Shown piece after piece: positions 50,663 to 63,599 of a stretch of DNA of 64,000 nt (position 1 is its first letter; each line of letters starts with the position of its first letter). A program made the position numbers and the translations under genes. Origin of the DNA: Vigna angularis (Eukaryota > Streptophyta > Magnoliopsida > Fabales > Fabaceae); NCBI RefSeq assembly GCF_016808095.1, contig NC_068972.1:6213001-6277000 (forward strand). Direction: 5' to 3'. The notes beneath the pieces were generated by a model that ran no database searches, had not been told where the DNA came from, and saw only the letters and a list, made by a program, of their open reading frames with translations.

Positions 50663-51643
50663 AGAGGTTAATAACTAAGAGTAATTTATTATATTTTAAA
50701 GAAAGATACTTAAATAAGTATTTTTTTAATCATAAAGACTAAAATATAATTTAAATTTAAAAAATAAGAATATGTATAGGTCCATGTCAATAGATCATTA
50801 TTTGTCTTAGTAGTAATTAAAAGTTTTCTTTAAGTAAGTTGAAATGTTAACTAGTCTAACGAAAAAAAGATTATAGTTTTTTTCCATATTGAATTTTAAA
50901 TAAAATTTAATATAATACTATCTAAAATATTGTAAACTCTAAATATAATTTAAAATCACAAAAATTTAATACAATTTAAATACAAGATATATAGTATTTT
51001 AGGTTCTCATATTTTAATATAATTTAATATTTAAAATTTATGCGTGATTCAGTGAATTATAATTCGAATAAACTGGATTATCAGTGAATTAGGTTCATTT
51101 TTTTTGTCCTTATCAAAATTTACAATATTTTTGATTTAATCCGGTTTAAATTCGTGATAGTTCTAGTTGACTTGTGTGTTTTAAATCATTTTGACAACTT
51201 TAATTGTCAACAATGTGATGTTCAGTTGTATGTGACATTTGGGAAATAATAGTTTTATGTGCATTTAACATTTTTTATGGTGATATGTAAAATCTCAATT
51301 TTGTTTATAAAATTAAAGTCTATATTAATTTGTCTAGAGATTACCTTTAATCCATACCAGTGTTTGAAGAGTAATGTATGATCATTTTCAATTTTACATT
51401 GAAAAGTCATATGATGTGTTTAAGTGTCTATATGTTAGGCTAGAGTACTTTGTGAGTGATTATTATCATCTATGTAAGTTAATGGGTGTTTATCAAAACA
51501 TACCTATTTTAAGTTTCATTTGAGTATTTAAATAAGATAGTGAAATAAGTATTGTAATTAATATATTTTCTCAAATACCCTCACTTAACAACTTCATTTT
51601 GAGCCTTTAAATAAGAAAATCAAATGAGTATTGTAGTAGTATA
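50663..51643. other. AT-rich intergenic DNA
   Basis: No gene or bounded repeat recognised. Confidence 0.5.
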
Positions 51644-51815
51644 TGTTGGGAATCCAAGTGTGAGTTTAAGTCCCATATTGGATAAAAATGATAAAGTAGA
51701 GCAGTATATAAAGGTAACAGACTCATTAACTCATTGTCTTAGGGTTTTGAGTGACGAGTGGTGTCTATTTTTTATTTTGTTGGCTCCAATGTTATTGGTG
51801 TTTGGTAATCCACAA
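51644..51815 (+). mobile_element. Solo-LTR/TRIM-like fragment
   Basis: Begins TGTTGGGAATCCAAGTGTGA and includes GTCCCATATTGGATAAAAAT and TATATAAAGGTAACAGACTC, a pattern typical of short plant LTR (TRIM-like) repeats with a TATA-like box. I recognise the style, but I could not define the right end or a target duplication. Confidence 0.4.
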
Positions 51816-52146
51816 CGTGAAATCACATGTTTTTTTTTTCAGTGAGATATTTCACCCATCCTATGTCCATATTTCATTTATAAATAGATGTTCTACTCCT
51901 TTTTCGAATATATATTTTTTTCTCATTTTTTTAATCTTCTATATTTACCTCTTCTCTAATATATTTACCTTTTCTCTAGATAATTTTCAAAGAGATAATC
52001 TTACTAGTTTTGAAATTATCAAAATATTCCAAATATTCATTTTGTAACCTAGAAAATTTGCATATTCACAGAGGATAAATTATTGAGAACAGTAATTATT
52101 TACGCATAAAAAAATCCATCTTATTAGTGTTCTTACGAAATTTAAT

Positions 52147-52185
<39 letters not shown>

Positions 52186-55100
52186 TTATTTATTTATTGT
52201 AGAAGATACAAAACCAAGTTCGTGTAAGGCAGATTTTTTTTTTAACACGACAAAAACATGTTAATGTAGTGATAAAAGAGAAAGAACTTGAAAGAAAACT
52301 TGACAGATTGATAATCTAAAGTGATGATGCCAATATATTCAAAATACTAATTAAAAAAAAAACTGTAATGCATTATATTGTGCATGACATTTGTTAAGAA
52401 ATTTTATTGCCAGCAAGCAACGATTTGAGATTAGAACAATATCTTGATTTTCTTTTTTAAGCAGGGGATTAGAGGGGTTTTGTTCATATAAAACATGATC
52501 TCATATGTAACTAACGGCCATACTTGAATTGGCTTGACAACTTTATCATATAACATATATTATTATTGTTGTATATAATTATCGTCATCAATCTCTTAAT
52601 CTTATTCAATCATGGGTTTACCACACAGCACATAGCAAAATCAAACAATGTCACCGAACACATGGCAAAGTACCATAAAAATATGTTCTAAATGTTAAAT
52701 ACTTATGAAAAATAAATTAAAAAAAACTTAAAGTGCACACATCTAGTGTGGTTTGGTTCGATTAAACTAATTATGCCATCACCACAACCAAACTTTTACA
52801 ATTTGGGTTGCTTCGGTTAATGTGGTTTTGAAACAATTTTGCTAGGTTGAATAACCACTTAACTTACAAACATTACTAACGAATAAAGTTAAAACAAAAT
52901 ATTATACACACTTTCTTCTCATATTCAAAGATAATTTAAAAAATAATAAATATACAATTTAATTGAGATTTGAATAATTAATAAATTTATATATTTTTAA
53001 TTTATTTTCTTTATAAATTTCTATGAGATTGTTTTTTTTTAAGATTATAGGATTTGAAAAACAATATGACCTAATAACGGTTAATCTTATTTTGTAGTTT
53101 TCAAGTAGTTTGTTCACTTGTTTTTGTTTTTGTTTTTTTTTTCTTTTTAACATTCTTTAATATATCCATTAATTTGTTTCTAGAAAAAAAGAATGAACTG
53201 ATCAATGAGCTGAATATGACTATACACAAATAAAACAATATTTAAACAAATGAATTACAAAATTTTGGATACGGAAGAAAATGATTTTTTTTAATAAAAA
53301 CTCAACAAAGAATATTCAAATGAACGAGTGTTTACAATCGGTCCTTACAAAGGATTTATAATTGTGAAAGAGTAAAACTGATTTTTTATACACATGGTAA
53401 AGTAAAGGAATATTGTATTTTGAAGAATAAAAAAATTACCAAGACTGTGTATATGCTAATTTATTACTTATTTTCTATTTTGCTTTCTTCTAATTAATAT
53501 AGTAATTGCACTCATTATCATTTTCTCTTTTATGTCAAATGTTGGCCAAATATTAAGAGTTAAAAAACCTATAAAAACCTCAATCAACCAGGAAAAAATA
53601 TTTGCATTGGTTACAATTTCTCACCCCAAAACATTAAAATGTTAGATATTGAAGTCTCTTTTCCGTCGATTTCATTTACCTATCTATTTATTTTTATCTA
53701 TATTTCAATATATATATATATTAACATTTTTTTGTTGATAACGTGAAAACACCGTTTCTCTAAGGACCAAAATATGACATGAATAACCTTATAGTTAATA
53801 AAAGGGCATGCAAACAACAATTGTAAGATTCCTTTGTTCCATGGAAGATAATGGTCGGCAAATAATCATTCTTCATCCTTTCCACAAGTTTTAGGCAGAA
53901 TAAGATAATTAATTGTTCCATGAGTTTAGGCAGAAACAAACAGCTGTAGAGCAAAGCATGCTTCAACTTTTGTTATATGAAAATACATCCTTTGGAGCTT
54001 CAGCCACGCCTACAATTTTATTTATGTAATTTTATTATTATAAGTTTTTGATAATTGAAATTAAGTTTATTGAGGTTTTCTTATATGTATTTTATTGAAG
54101 GTTCAGAAAGGTCACACAGAAAAGTCTTTACATGCTTCTTCGTTCTCATCAATATTATTGTTGTTTAATATTATTTGACAAACTGAATAATTCTACCTAC
54201 TTAGAGGAGGCCAACCTTCAACCATGCGTGACAATTTTTTATCCCCATTGAACTTTGAGAGTGTAGTTTTTCAACCAGTATTTTTCTTTAAATTTTTAAT
54301 ATTAATGAAAGTGTAATCTGGCAAAGGGACTTGAGTGGGTATATATATTAATTAAAGATAGAAATAAAATATGGTTTTGTTTATATAATGAAGTAGCTGA
54401 TTGTCCAATTCTGAACAATAATTGTGATTCCTTGTCGATCTCATAAAGTGATTAATTGATTGAATAATCTGAAATTCACGAACGCTGTACCTTTGTCGTG
54501 TCTGAGTGGGATTCCTGTGTTTCTTCACAAAGTAGGATCATTTTCTTAGTCAATGACTTGTTCTGGTTGGGTATATGGCTGATTGAAGGGACACTACCAA
54601 CTCCAAGATATACATGGGGTATCTTCTGATTCCTTTTCGAGTTCTAGTATCAAACATCATCATACAATAAGTTAGGCTCACATCTGCATCTACCCACTAA
54701 TTTCTTTACAAGTTTGTATTTTTTATCCTCTCAAGTGTTCAAGGAAAATAGTTTTTGCTTCATATTTATTTCATGGCAAATAACTTTTTCAAAAAAAATT
54801 TAAGAAAATGTTTGCTAAAAAAAGAATCGAGGTTTGATATTTTAAGATGTCAAATATTTTTAATAAAAACAATAATTATAAATGTAATGTATAGTATGGT
54901 GTTCTGATTAGTTTAGGATCGGACGATCTACGTAGTCAAAAACATAAAAGAGATCACTTCAAATTGAGTCACTGTATCAAACATACCAAATGATTATCTT
55001 TAAACAATGACTAGATAAAAATTAACTTACGATAAAACATAATTAATACTAATTGGATCATGATTAGATTATAAATATTTTAAAATCTATAATAAAAAAA

Positions 55101-56735
55101 TAAACTATTATATTTATTACTCATTAGTTATTAACCCAGTCGAATCTTTATTAACTTTTAATATTGAATATTAATATCTTTTATAAATATCATTCTAGCT
55201 ACGAATCGTGATGAAGATGAACGTTAAGACACATTATCCTCGAAGAATAACCTCGACCCATAGTCGAAAGAATAGATGTACAGTTTCATTTTATCTACAT
55301 CTATTGTATATTTATTTTTTCTTTCTATTATTTTTACTATCTCTTTAAGTATATATTAAGAGTTAAAACACTTTTATAGTGTCCATGAATAACTTTTCTT
55401 TTAAGATGTCCTTAAAGAAAACTTGACAAAACAATGGATATCACATTTGTGGGTTCATGCTCTTGTGACAAGGATGAAGATTTGTGGTGAAATTTTACCC
55501 ACCTATTTCATCCAAGTTTACTTATTTTTATATTTTATCCTGATTTTTCCAGCATCAATCCAAAAACATGTTCCATGCTCATCCAAATTTGTAAGATAGT
55601 TCTTCTGCAATAATATTGCAAGCGTTAATGGCTCTAGTAAGGACAGTTTTCTCCTATTGCAACCTCTTCAGCACGCACACGCTTACCCGATTCGCTGTTT
55701 CTACCGTTTATTTCATCAACTGCACACATCAGTCACAGAAAGAGGACAAAGACTGATTTCTTAACTGCATAACTTTGAAATAAAAACTTTTCTATGAAGA
55801 AAAGTTTGATTAGTTTTCATTATATTAGTTTTTTATCCTCAGTTTTTGCTAACCATATCGTGCACTCCTTCAATTCAACAGTGGACACCAGTTAAAAGAA
55901 CCACGTCCTGCCTCATTTGAAATAGAGTTATGCATTACCTGAAAAGCTAGATGCAAAACCCAGTTATGAAAACGATAAAAATTCATAACCTAAAGCATAT
56001 TTACAGAAAGGGTTTAAATTTACACATGAAATACATATATTATGATATGCATGGTAATAAAATGATCAGTTTTGTAGAGTCTTGCACGTTTGTTGTGTGT
56101 TTTGGCGTTACAATGTGACAATCAATGATCAAGTTTTATACACAGTCTGTTAATTGTTCTTGGACGGTACAGAATGTGTCGGCACGAGAGACGAATGTTG
56201 ACTTGAATAAGCCTTAACTATTGGGTCTACTATACCAGTTCAATGAATAGTGCCCTCCAATTCATAGCTGTTCTTCTATTATTACCTCACTACCATTCAC
56301 TCTACCTGGCTAAAGAACAGAATGAAGTTTCATCTGTTAAAATTAATTTATGTTAAAGGTAAAGTCTGAACACTCTTTTCATACCTTTCATAAATTGAAA
56401 TAAGACTTTCATATTTGTCATAGAAGTATTCAAAGTATGCAATAAAGAACTCCAAAAATACTGCACCTAAAAACAAATCATGTAACTTTTGGGGATTTTG
56501 GACATGTGGTCTACTAAAATTGGTAGCAAACATTGATACCACAAATTCCAACATTTTCCAAACTGCCACCCTTTGAGTCTGCAAAGGTGAATTTCAGGAA
56601 GGTGGAACAAGTTTTCAACCCTTTGGAGCAGGACAGAAATATTTTATTGGGTTTATCATTTTATTTTGTTATTTCAACGCTTGTTGTGATTAAGTAATGG
56701 AAAAAGAAATGCACAAGCACGACTATTTCGTGGAA
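51816..56735. other. Long gene-free AT-rich region
   Basis: Nearly 5 kb without a supported gene. It contains a (TA)n tract at 52148-52180 followed by (TTTA)n to 52198. Open frames such as 53760-53966 and 56348-56584 (minus) have no domains. The final part is the upstream region of the MYB gene. Confidence 0.55.
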
Positions 56736-56739
56736 TTTT

Positions 56740-56749
56740 TATATATAAG
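56740..56749 (+). promoter_or_regulatory. TATA box of the MYB gene
   Basis: TATATATAAG, about 140 bp upstream of the MYB start codon, implying a leader of roughly 110 bp. Confidence 0.6.
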
Positions 56750-56885
56750 TCTGTTTGTGCACTGTTTCCCTGTCAAATACTTTCCCTTCCTTCTCTTAGT
56801 CTTCTCTGCCACCTCTGTGAGTTCTGTTTTGGAGATTCCAATTCCAAGCCTAACATTGAAGTGAAACTCTGTGAGGCAAGGCAAA

Positions 56886-59071
56886 ATGGGGTGCCAGCCA
56901 TTGGAAAAGGGAAAACCAAAACATAAGAAGGGGTTATGGTCACCAGAAGAAGACAATAAACTCAGAAACTACATCCTTAAACAAGGTCATGGCTGTTGGA
57001 GTTCTGTTCCCATTAAGGCAGGTTGGTTTCTTTCTTCTTTCCTGGTTGTGACCTTTTGTGAATCATACTACAGTTAGCATATTCCTTTTATGTACTATAC
57101 AAAGGGGCATTATTCCTTACTTTTAATACTGTTATATTATTAAATAAGAAAGGTCTTTCTTCCTTTATTTGAAAGTATGTCTACTACTTATTTGAGCAAA
57201 GATTATGTTATCAAATTGAAATGTTGGCATCTTTCACTTCAGTAAATTTCAGATGTCTTAGTAAGCTCTTCTTTGCCCTTTGTTTGGATTAATTCTAATA
57301 AATTTATCCAATCAATTCTGCATATGAAAAGGATACATTGGTAGGGAAAAGTAATACTTGTGAATGAAGTGTATTTTTCAGACTAAGTTAAGCTAACTCT
57401 TCTTCATATGTCCTCAAATTACACTAAAACTCCAGTCTTTTAAAACTTTACACAAATTTTCTATTTTGAAAATATCACTAAGACTTCTTGACAAAAGAGA
57501 CCACTGTAAAGATATAAAAAAGTTGATGACTTGGTAGTTACTAAAAATTAATAATCCTGCTTGCTAAAGTAATTTGATAATTCTGGCTTGCGTAATTTTA
57601 ACATCTTATGGTAAGACTAAACGGGCATTTTGTGTAAAAGTATATTTGCTGACAAAGATCAAAAGTGTTTTAGTCAGACCAACATGCATTTATATAATAT
57701 TTTCAATGTTTACCTGACATTGATGAAGAAAATACATTTATTTGAAGGCTTGCAAAGAAGTGGAAAGAGTTGCAGACTAAGATGGATAAACTATCTGAGA
57801 CCAGGACTAAAGAGAGGGAAGTTCACCAAACAGGAAGAAGAGACAATCCTCACCCTTCACCACATGCTAGGCAACAAGTAAGCCACAAGAGTAAATCTTC
57901 TTTCACTTTATCAGTTTAAAAGTTTCAGTTTTATGACCAAGTTAACACAGAATAAGTAAACTCTGTAATTTTCAGTCAAAAATATTGAAGACATGTCAGG
58001 AGTAGGTGTTAAATCTTAATTGTGCATTAATTAGTATAAGAAGTTATGCAAAGTAAAGGAAAAGACAAAGTCCCTTAGTTCAATATTTGAGGCTGAAGCT
58101 ATAAAATGCAATTAGAATTGGAAGGAGTTTAATATTTGATTCAGTTTTAGAAAAGCAACTAGGGCATTTAAAATGAAAAGTAAAAGGAAAAATTTGATAA
58201 GTAAGTCAAGTCATGGATTGGCTTAGATGCCATGCTTCATTTTTTAAAGAGGGATGAACATTGAAAACAATAAAAAAAGTCTTTTCAACTATTCCTCAGT
58301 TCTGTTGTATATTAAATTTAAATCTAGTCCAATACCATTTGTCTAGTGTTTCAGAGTGTCCCTTCTTATATTCCAATCAGTAAGACAAACTATTCACATA
58401 AAGAATGTGTGTCTGTAAAACTCAGAACAGAAATTCAAACTACTGTTTAAACTCTTTGTCATAATTTCTCTCACATGTAGTGAAGATTGCTGAGAAAAAC
58501 TGGAATTATATTATTGGGCAGGTGGTCACAGATATCACAGCATTTGCCAGGAAGAACAGATAATGAGATTAAAAACTACTGGCATTCATATTTGAAAAAG
58601 AAAGAGGCAAAAGCTAAGGAAATGGATTCTCATAACCAAATAAAGTATGCTAGCTCAAGCTCAGATACCATGGAGTCTTCAAACTCTCTCAAAAACCTTG
58701 CAACTCAAGGTACACAGAGTTGTAACTTCACCAAAGAGGCTAGCCAAAGCTCCTTGCCAAAACTGTTATTTGCTGAGTGGCTTTCATTGGATCAAGTAAA
58801 CTCTGCAAATTCAGTTGACTCTTTTGGTTTGAGGAATGGATTTGATCAAAATTCAACTCTTCAGGAGGCTGCAATCCATGATATGTCAGATATACCCTTT
58901 GGTGGAGGGTACCATAGATGCTTGGCTAACATTTCAGCCCCTGAGATTTTGAATTCAGAGCTGAAGTATGCAAATCAGATGGCGGAAAATGGTTTCATCC
59001 ATTGTGTGCCTGGAGTTGACTTGATGAGTAGCAATTTCAGCATGAGCAATGATGCGATAATGTACATATGA
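56886..59071 (+). CDS. R2R3-MYB transcription factor, LAF1/MYB18-like
   Basis: Three exons: 56886-57021, 57748-57877 and 58522-59071, giving 271 residues. Introns fall at the usual R2R3-MYB positions (GCA G|GC and AA|G TGG). R2 is at about residues 14-64 with Trp at [22 protein letters not shown] and [12 protein letters not shown]3 is at about 67-115 ([13 protein letters not shown] through [21 protein letters not shown]), with Phe in place of the first Trp as is normal in R3. The C-terminal half has a Leu/Trp motif, [15 protein letters not shown], resembling the IPRLFFSEWLSS segment I recall in Arabidopsis LAF1 (MYB18), a nuclear activator of phytochrome A responses. The MYB domain is firm; the LAF1/MYB18/19/45 clade is likely; light-signalling function is inference. 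The true start is the ATG before [11 protein letters not shown]. Confidence 0.95.
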
Positions 59072-60080
59072 GAAGTAAGTTTCGGAGTTGGTCAACAAAG
59101 AATAATATCATTTTCTAATTTTATACATACACAAAACAATCAAACTTAAGCTATATAAAATAAAAGTTGCATTCCAAGTTGTATGTTCTATTCTTCTACC
59201 CACTTCCAATTATTTCAATGCGATACAGCTATGTAATTTCGTTTCAGTTTAAGAAGTCAACTTCTGATGGTCTTCGTTGTTTTTACAGAAAATCACATTT
59301 GATTAAGTGCTATTTGGCTAATGTCTACAGTTTTGGACATGCATGTGAAAATTACTACGAAATATCACGCTAAGGTTAAAACGAAGTAATTAAATCCTTA
59401 CAAGTCAATTTTACAAACACTCCTTACCACTTCTATCAGATACGCCAATACACAACGTGAATACCAACTTATTAGAGTATGTTTGGGAAAGCCTTTTTTT
59501 CAAACATTTAAGTAGTTTCCCAGAATAAGAAAAAACAGTTCAAAAGTAAGTTGAATATTTGGAACTACAGTAGAATAATCTACTAGTGCTGTAATAATGA
59601 TTATTATTTTTCACCCGCTTAAAAATCTGAAAGTATGGATATGATATTTTTAAATAATTAAGAAAAGTTAAAATAGAAAAAGGGAAATATAATGAGAAAT
59701 TTGACGAAACAGTGAACTCTGTCTAGAAAATTTACTAGTTTGATAGATATAAATTATTTTCTATATTTACACGCCATTTAATACATACATATAAATATCA
59801 ATTGGCAACTCGTGTGAGTACACAAGTCAGAGTACTGGTTCATTTAAAAGGAAATATTTCACTTTCAAGGTAGAAAGTAGAAACTCTGACAAATCAGAAA
59901 TTTTCTTCTTCAATTTGGATCTCTCTCTCTTTCTCTGTGTTTCCTGGATTGCGTGGTGGCGGAGGGGCCAGTCCATGTCTTTATATTTTCTGCAACTTCA
60001 ATGTTGCATCATATTTAATACCAGTGGACCATTTCTTTAAGTTCCTGCATGCAATGTTGAAATTTTATGGTATTAAATCG
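59072..60080. other. Intergenic DNA between convergent MYB and SEC22-like genes
   Basis: Contains the 3' flanks of both genes. Around 59890-59970 a CT-rich stretch is followed by TTTCCTGGATTGCGTGGTGG, which looks like a leader fragment but leads into no supported coding exon. Confidence 0.5.
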
Positions 60081-61477
60081 TCATCTTTTGGTCTTGAGAT
60101 GAGGAATTCTCACCAGCATTGAAATAATAAAGTCATCTGTGAGGACTAAGGTAGCCCATAGAAGAGCCATAGAAGTAATTACAAGGATCATAATAGGTGT
60201 CCATTCCAAAGCAATCGCCTGTGGTGAGTGGTCCAAACAATAAAATGAAAAATTAACATTTTTTTCTTCTTCATTTCTTGTCAAGAAAACAGGGAATCAA
60301 AATTTGGAGATTTCAACTTCAGCATACCTCAAGACGTGGAGAACACCATATTGTGGATTCAGGTTGAGGAGTAACCGGTAATCTTCTCATTGTTTCTGTC
60401 ATTATAAGATGTTGTCATGTGACCAAAAAGGTTGCATATATAACATGTTTTTCTTTGTTCATGCTTCTAGTTCTTACCGCAGCTAATCAAAGTAAGATAT
60501 GAAAAATTTGAGGAGGGGGAAACTCTTACCTGAATTTCTCTTCCTTTCTACAATGTCGTAAAAATCTTGACTAGCAACATCTACATCTTGTTTCCGGTTA
60601 GCATTAAGTTTTGACAGGTTGGCCTGAGTTCTTGTGTCAATGTACTGTCTGCTGATGTTTGCAATTATACCATCTGACAGAAAAATTGTGATTTGTGTGG
60701 CAAAAATAAAAATTTCACAGGGAGGAAATAATTTTAGGGCGATGGGTGGTTTAAAAAAAGTGGACCTCTACTTCCTTATTCAGCAAACATTATCCCAAAA
60801 TACTAGACAGAGATAACATTGTAGCGGGGTAATGGTTCAAGGGAATTACCAAATTTGATAAAGCTGTATGGGCTTGTGATTTTGCCAATGAGGGTTTTAT
60901 CAAACTTCTCAAACTCCTTTTGAATATCTTGTAGGTAATGAAAAGCCAGTTTTCTTGGGTACGTAGACTCACTTAATACAATGAAAACAACTCCGTTCTC
61001 GACCATGTAGCTTTAAAAGAATACATATTTTATCATAATCAAATTTATTGCAATAGAATTGCGACTTTAGAAACAAGACAGGAAAACAAAGCCTAAAGGC
61101 AAGTTCCATTAACTTAAACTCTATGGTTCAAATGGAATGTTTATAGACTCAACATAAACTCTGTTTTCTGAAAGATTAGCCTCTGATAAAGGGCATAACA
61201 GAAAATTGCAACTTCATCGATATAAGAACCAAAACGGACTTCGAAGGAAATTGTAAGAACTGAACAAAAATTAAGAGGGAAGGATACTTGAAGCAGAAAT
61301 TGTGAAATGAATAGTCATCTTGGAAGCTATTAGTGCTCCCCTTGAAATTTCTTGGAGAATGAACTCTGCTTGTTGCCTGTAACATGAAAGATATGCATAC
61401 TCTTCATTCATATATCTCAGTCCTTGTGCTAGAGGCAATCCATCGCTCATTCTTCCAACTATGGTTACCTTAACCAT
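60081..61477 (-). CDS. SEC22-like longin protein gene, SNARE motif missing, apparent frame break
   Basis: Five exons fit GT-AG rules: 61477-61288, 61010-60850, 60673-60530, 60395-60328 and 60218-60081 (about 235 codons). The N-terminal ~115 residues form a longin domain (MVKVTIVGRMSDGLPLAQGL, QQAEFILQEISRGAL, STYPRKLAFHYLQDIQKEFE, PYSFIKF). DTRTQANLSKLNANRKQD follows, as at the start of a SEC22 R-SNARE motif. The rest of the SNARE helix, including the zero-layer Arg, is replaced by a short Pro-rich link (RLPVTPQPESTIW). The C-terminus is a membrane anchor (TPIMILVITSMALLWATLVL) with a 20-residue tail. SEC22 proteins act in ER-Golgi transport; without the SNARE helix this one would not be a normal fusion SNARE. 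Exon 1 ends in phase 1 while exon 2 needs phase 2, so it is either a young pseudogene or uses a splice I cannot see. Junctions 2-3, 3-4 and 4-5 are in phase. Confidence 0.8.
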
Positions 61478-62394
61478 TCCCTCTGAGGTAAATGGTTTCT
61501 AAACATTTCCCTTTTATCTCAAATAACGGATCGGTTCTTCTTTCTCAATGACTAAGATGGATGGATTAATTTGTGAAGGCCCTTTTATAGAATGTGTGAG
61601 GTGAAGGAATGAGAAGAGAACTTGGAAAAGAAGTTATTCGTAGTGTGTGTACAAAAGGAACCATTGTGGGTGGCAAAAGCTTTATAAGATAAACTCCTTT
61701 AGAAGAATATGCATTTCCCCTCGTCAGCACTTTTTCCATCTTTTCAAATGTCATGCTCCTCGTGGCAAATTGTTACTTTAATTTTTCATTTTTTTAGTCC
61801 AAGCTGAATACTTTGATCTGTGTAATCTACCATTCACAATCACAAGAGATAATACAATATACATTTTGAATCAAATTAAGAAAATAATACCCCTTAACGT
61901 AAACTCATTTTAGGATAAACTTACCAACTTTCTTACTTAATTAGATTGATAGGCACTGTGCTTAAATTTGAAAAGACAATGCAAGTCTATTTAGTACTTT
62001 GAAAGAATTTTAAAAATAGTCGTTAGCTCAAATCCCTATATAGTTGTTTTAGGGTGGAAGAGATATAATCTTTGGTATTTTTGGTCATTGGGAGAAATGT
62101 CGCAAGTAGAATGTTTAGGTTAGAATCTGGTAAAGTAACACTTTATTTCGTTTTGTTCATTTTAAATTTACATAACCATACAACATAAATCATACCAGTT
62201 TTTATATGATAAAATGAACATACTGAAGGAAAGAGTAACAAAGAGTACGTTGTATCAAAGCTTTAATAAAGACTTTAAATTTAAGATTAATTTATTTATT
62301 GAAGCATTCTTATGTGATGTGAATATATATCAAGATTAAGAATGCGTTTTTTATTTTAAAAATAAAAAAAAAGTTTAATAATTATAGCTTCAAA
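61478..62394. other. Upstream region of the SEC22-like gene and intergenic DNA
   Basis: No other gene supported. The minus-strand frame at 61566-61754 has no recognised domain. Confidence 0.5.
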
Positions 62395-63160
62395 ACTAGC
62401 GTTGTCAAAATAGGTTAGAACTTGTGGGTCAATCCGGTCCACCACGAGTTCAGGTCGAATTGAATTTGAAAAAATGATGTTTTTTACATAAGTCAATTTT
62501 CAACTCGGTTTACTTAGAACCCGACTTACCAGACTTATTTGAGTTAAACCCGTGGTGAGTCAGGTTGCTCACTAATTTACCTAGCTTAATTTAATTATTT
62601 ATTATTTTGTGTTTTAATATTATTAGTTAACATTTTTTTATTATATATTGTAATTAGGAATAAAGAAAAAATGTTTTCCCAAGATAGCAAAATTTTATAA
62701 ATTTATCAATTCAAGACTCTAATCTTATAAATGACAATATTATAAACTTATTTATCCATTTTTTGGATTTGCTTTTGGATTACATTTGACTTGTATAATT
62801 TTTTGATTTTGAATTATTTTTGGAGTTTAATGTTGAAAGTCTCACATCGACCAGGTCAATTCATAGTTTATAAGTGGGTGTAAACCTCATTTTACAAGTC
62901 GATTTTGTGGGGTTGAGTTAGACTTAAAGTCCACTTCTAACATTTAACATTATTTTAGAGTAAAATTATTTAAATTTAAATATTTTTTTTTTAGATTTTA
63001 AAAAATACTTGTAATTAAATGAATTAGTGAATCAATCTGTTTAATCTATCTCCTTATAATAAACTAAGTCAGATTCAAAATTTTTCGATTCCTTAGTAAA
63101 TAAATTGGATTAAATTAACTCATTAATGTCAAACCAGATTCCGTTTGTGTTCAAAAGATT
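62395..63160. mobile_element. Diverged copy of the 20.3-kb hAT-type element
   Basis: The left end TAGCGTTGTCAAAATAGG matches the 20293 terminus, and words such as GGTCAATCCGGTCCACCACG and AACCCGTGGTGAGTC follow in the same order. The right end is degraded. The copy is longer than 555 bp partly because it contains the LTR-like insertion at 62831-62942. Confidence 0.65.
62831..62942 (+). mobile_element. 112-bp solo LTR (TRIM-like) with 5-bp target duplication
   Basis: Starts TGTTGAAAGTCTCACATCGA and ends CCACTTCTAACA, giving the TG...CA termini of an LTR with short inverted ends (TGTT...AACA). It is flanked by TTTAA on both sides (62826-62830 and 62943-62947). A single short LTR with no internal region fits a solo LTR of a small (TRIM-type) retrotransposon. 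It lies inside the hAT-type copy and is therefore younger. Confidence 0.8.
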
Positions 63161-63599
63161 AACTTAAAAAAAGTTATTGAAAAACTCAAGGCGAAATTTG
63201 TAAATTTTATAACTTATCAAGAATAAAATGATACAATGAAACTAAATAAACTAATATTATTGTATTTTTTTTGTCTTTGTTTTCTTATATATATTTTATT
63301 ATTTTGAAAAAAGTAATCAATATAATAAGTTTTAAATTTTAATAAAAGAAATGCGTATCTATGTAATCATTATTTAAAGATTAAAAATGCAGGAATATAA
63401 TTTTAAATTTTATAAATAAACTAATAAAAAATAAAGAAAGAAAATGGTAGGAGAAGAAGAAGATGGAAGAGGATGTTGACCAAGGTTTAACTCATGGGCA
63501 GTTAGGAACATAAATGCACCTCGTTCCCACCATCATCTTCACCTTAACCAATAAACATTCATTGGATATGGTTTTTATTATGCCCTTTCAGTTCCATCC
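63161..63599. other. AT-rich DNA and probable promoter of the right-edge gene
   Basis: AT-rich to about 63440, then mixed composition. No coding sequence seen. Confidence 0.4.
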
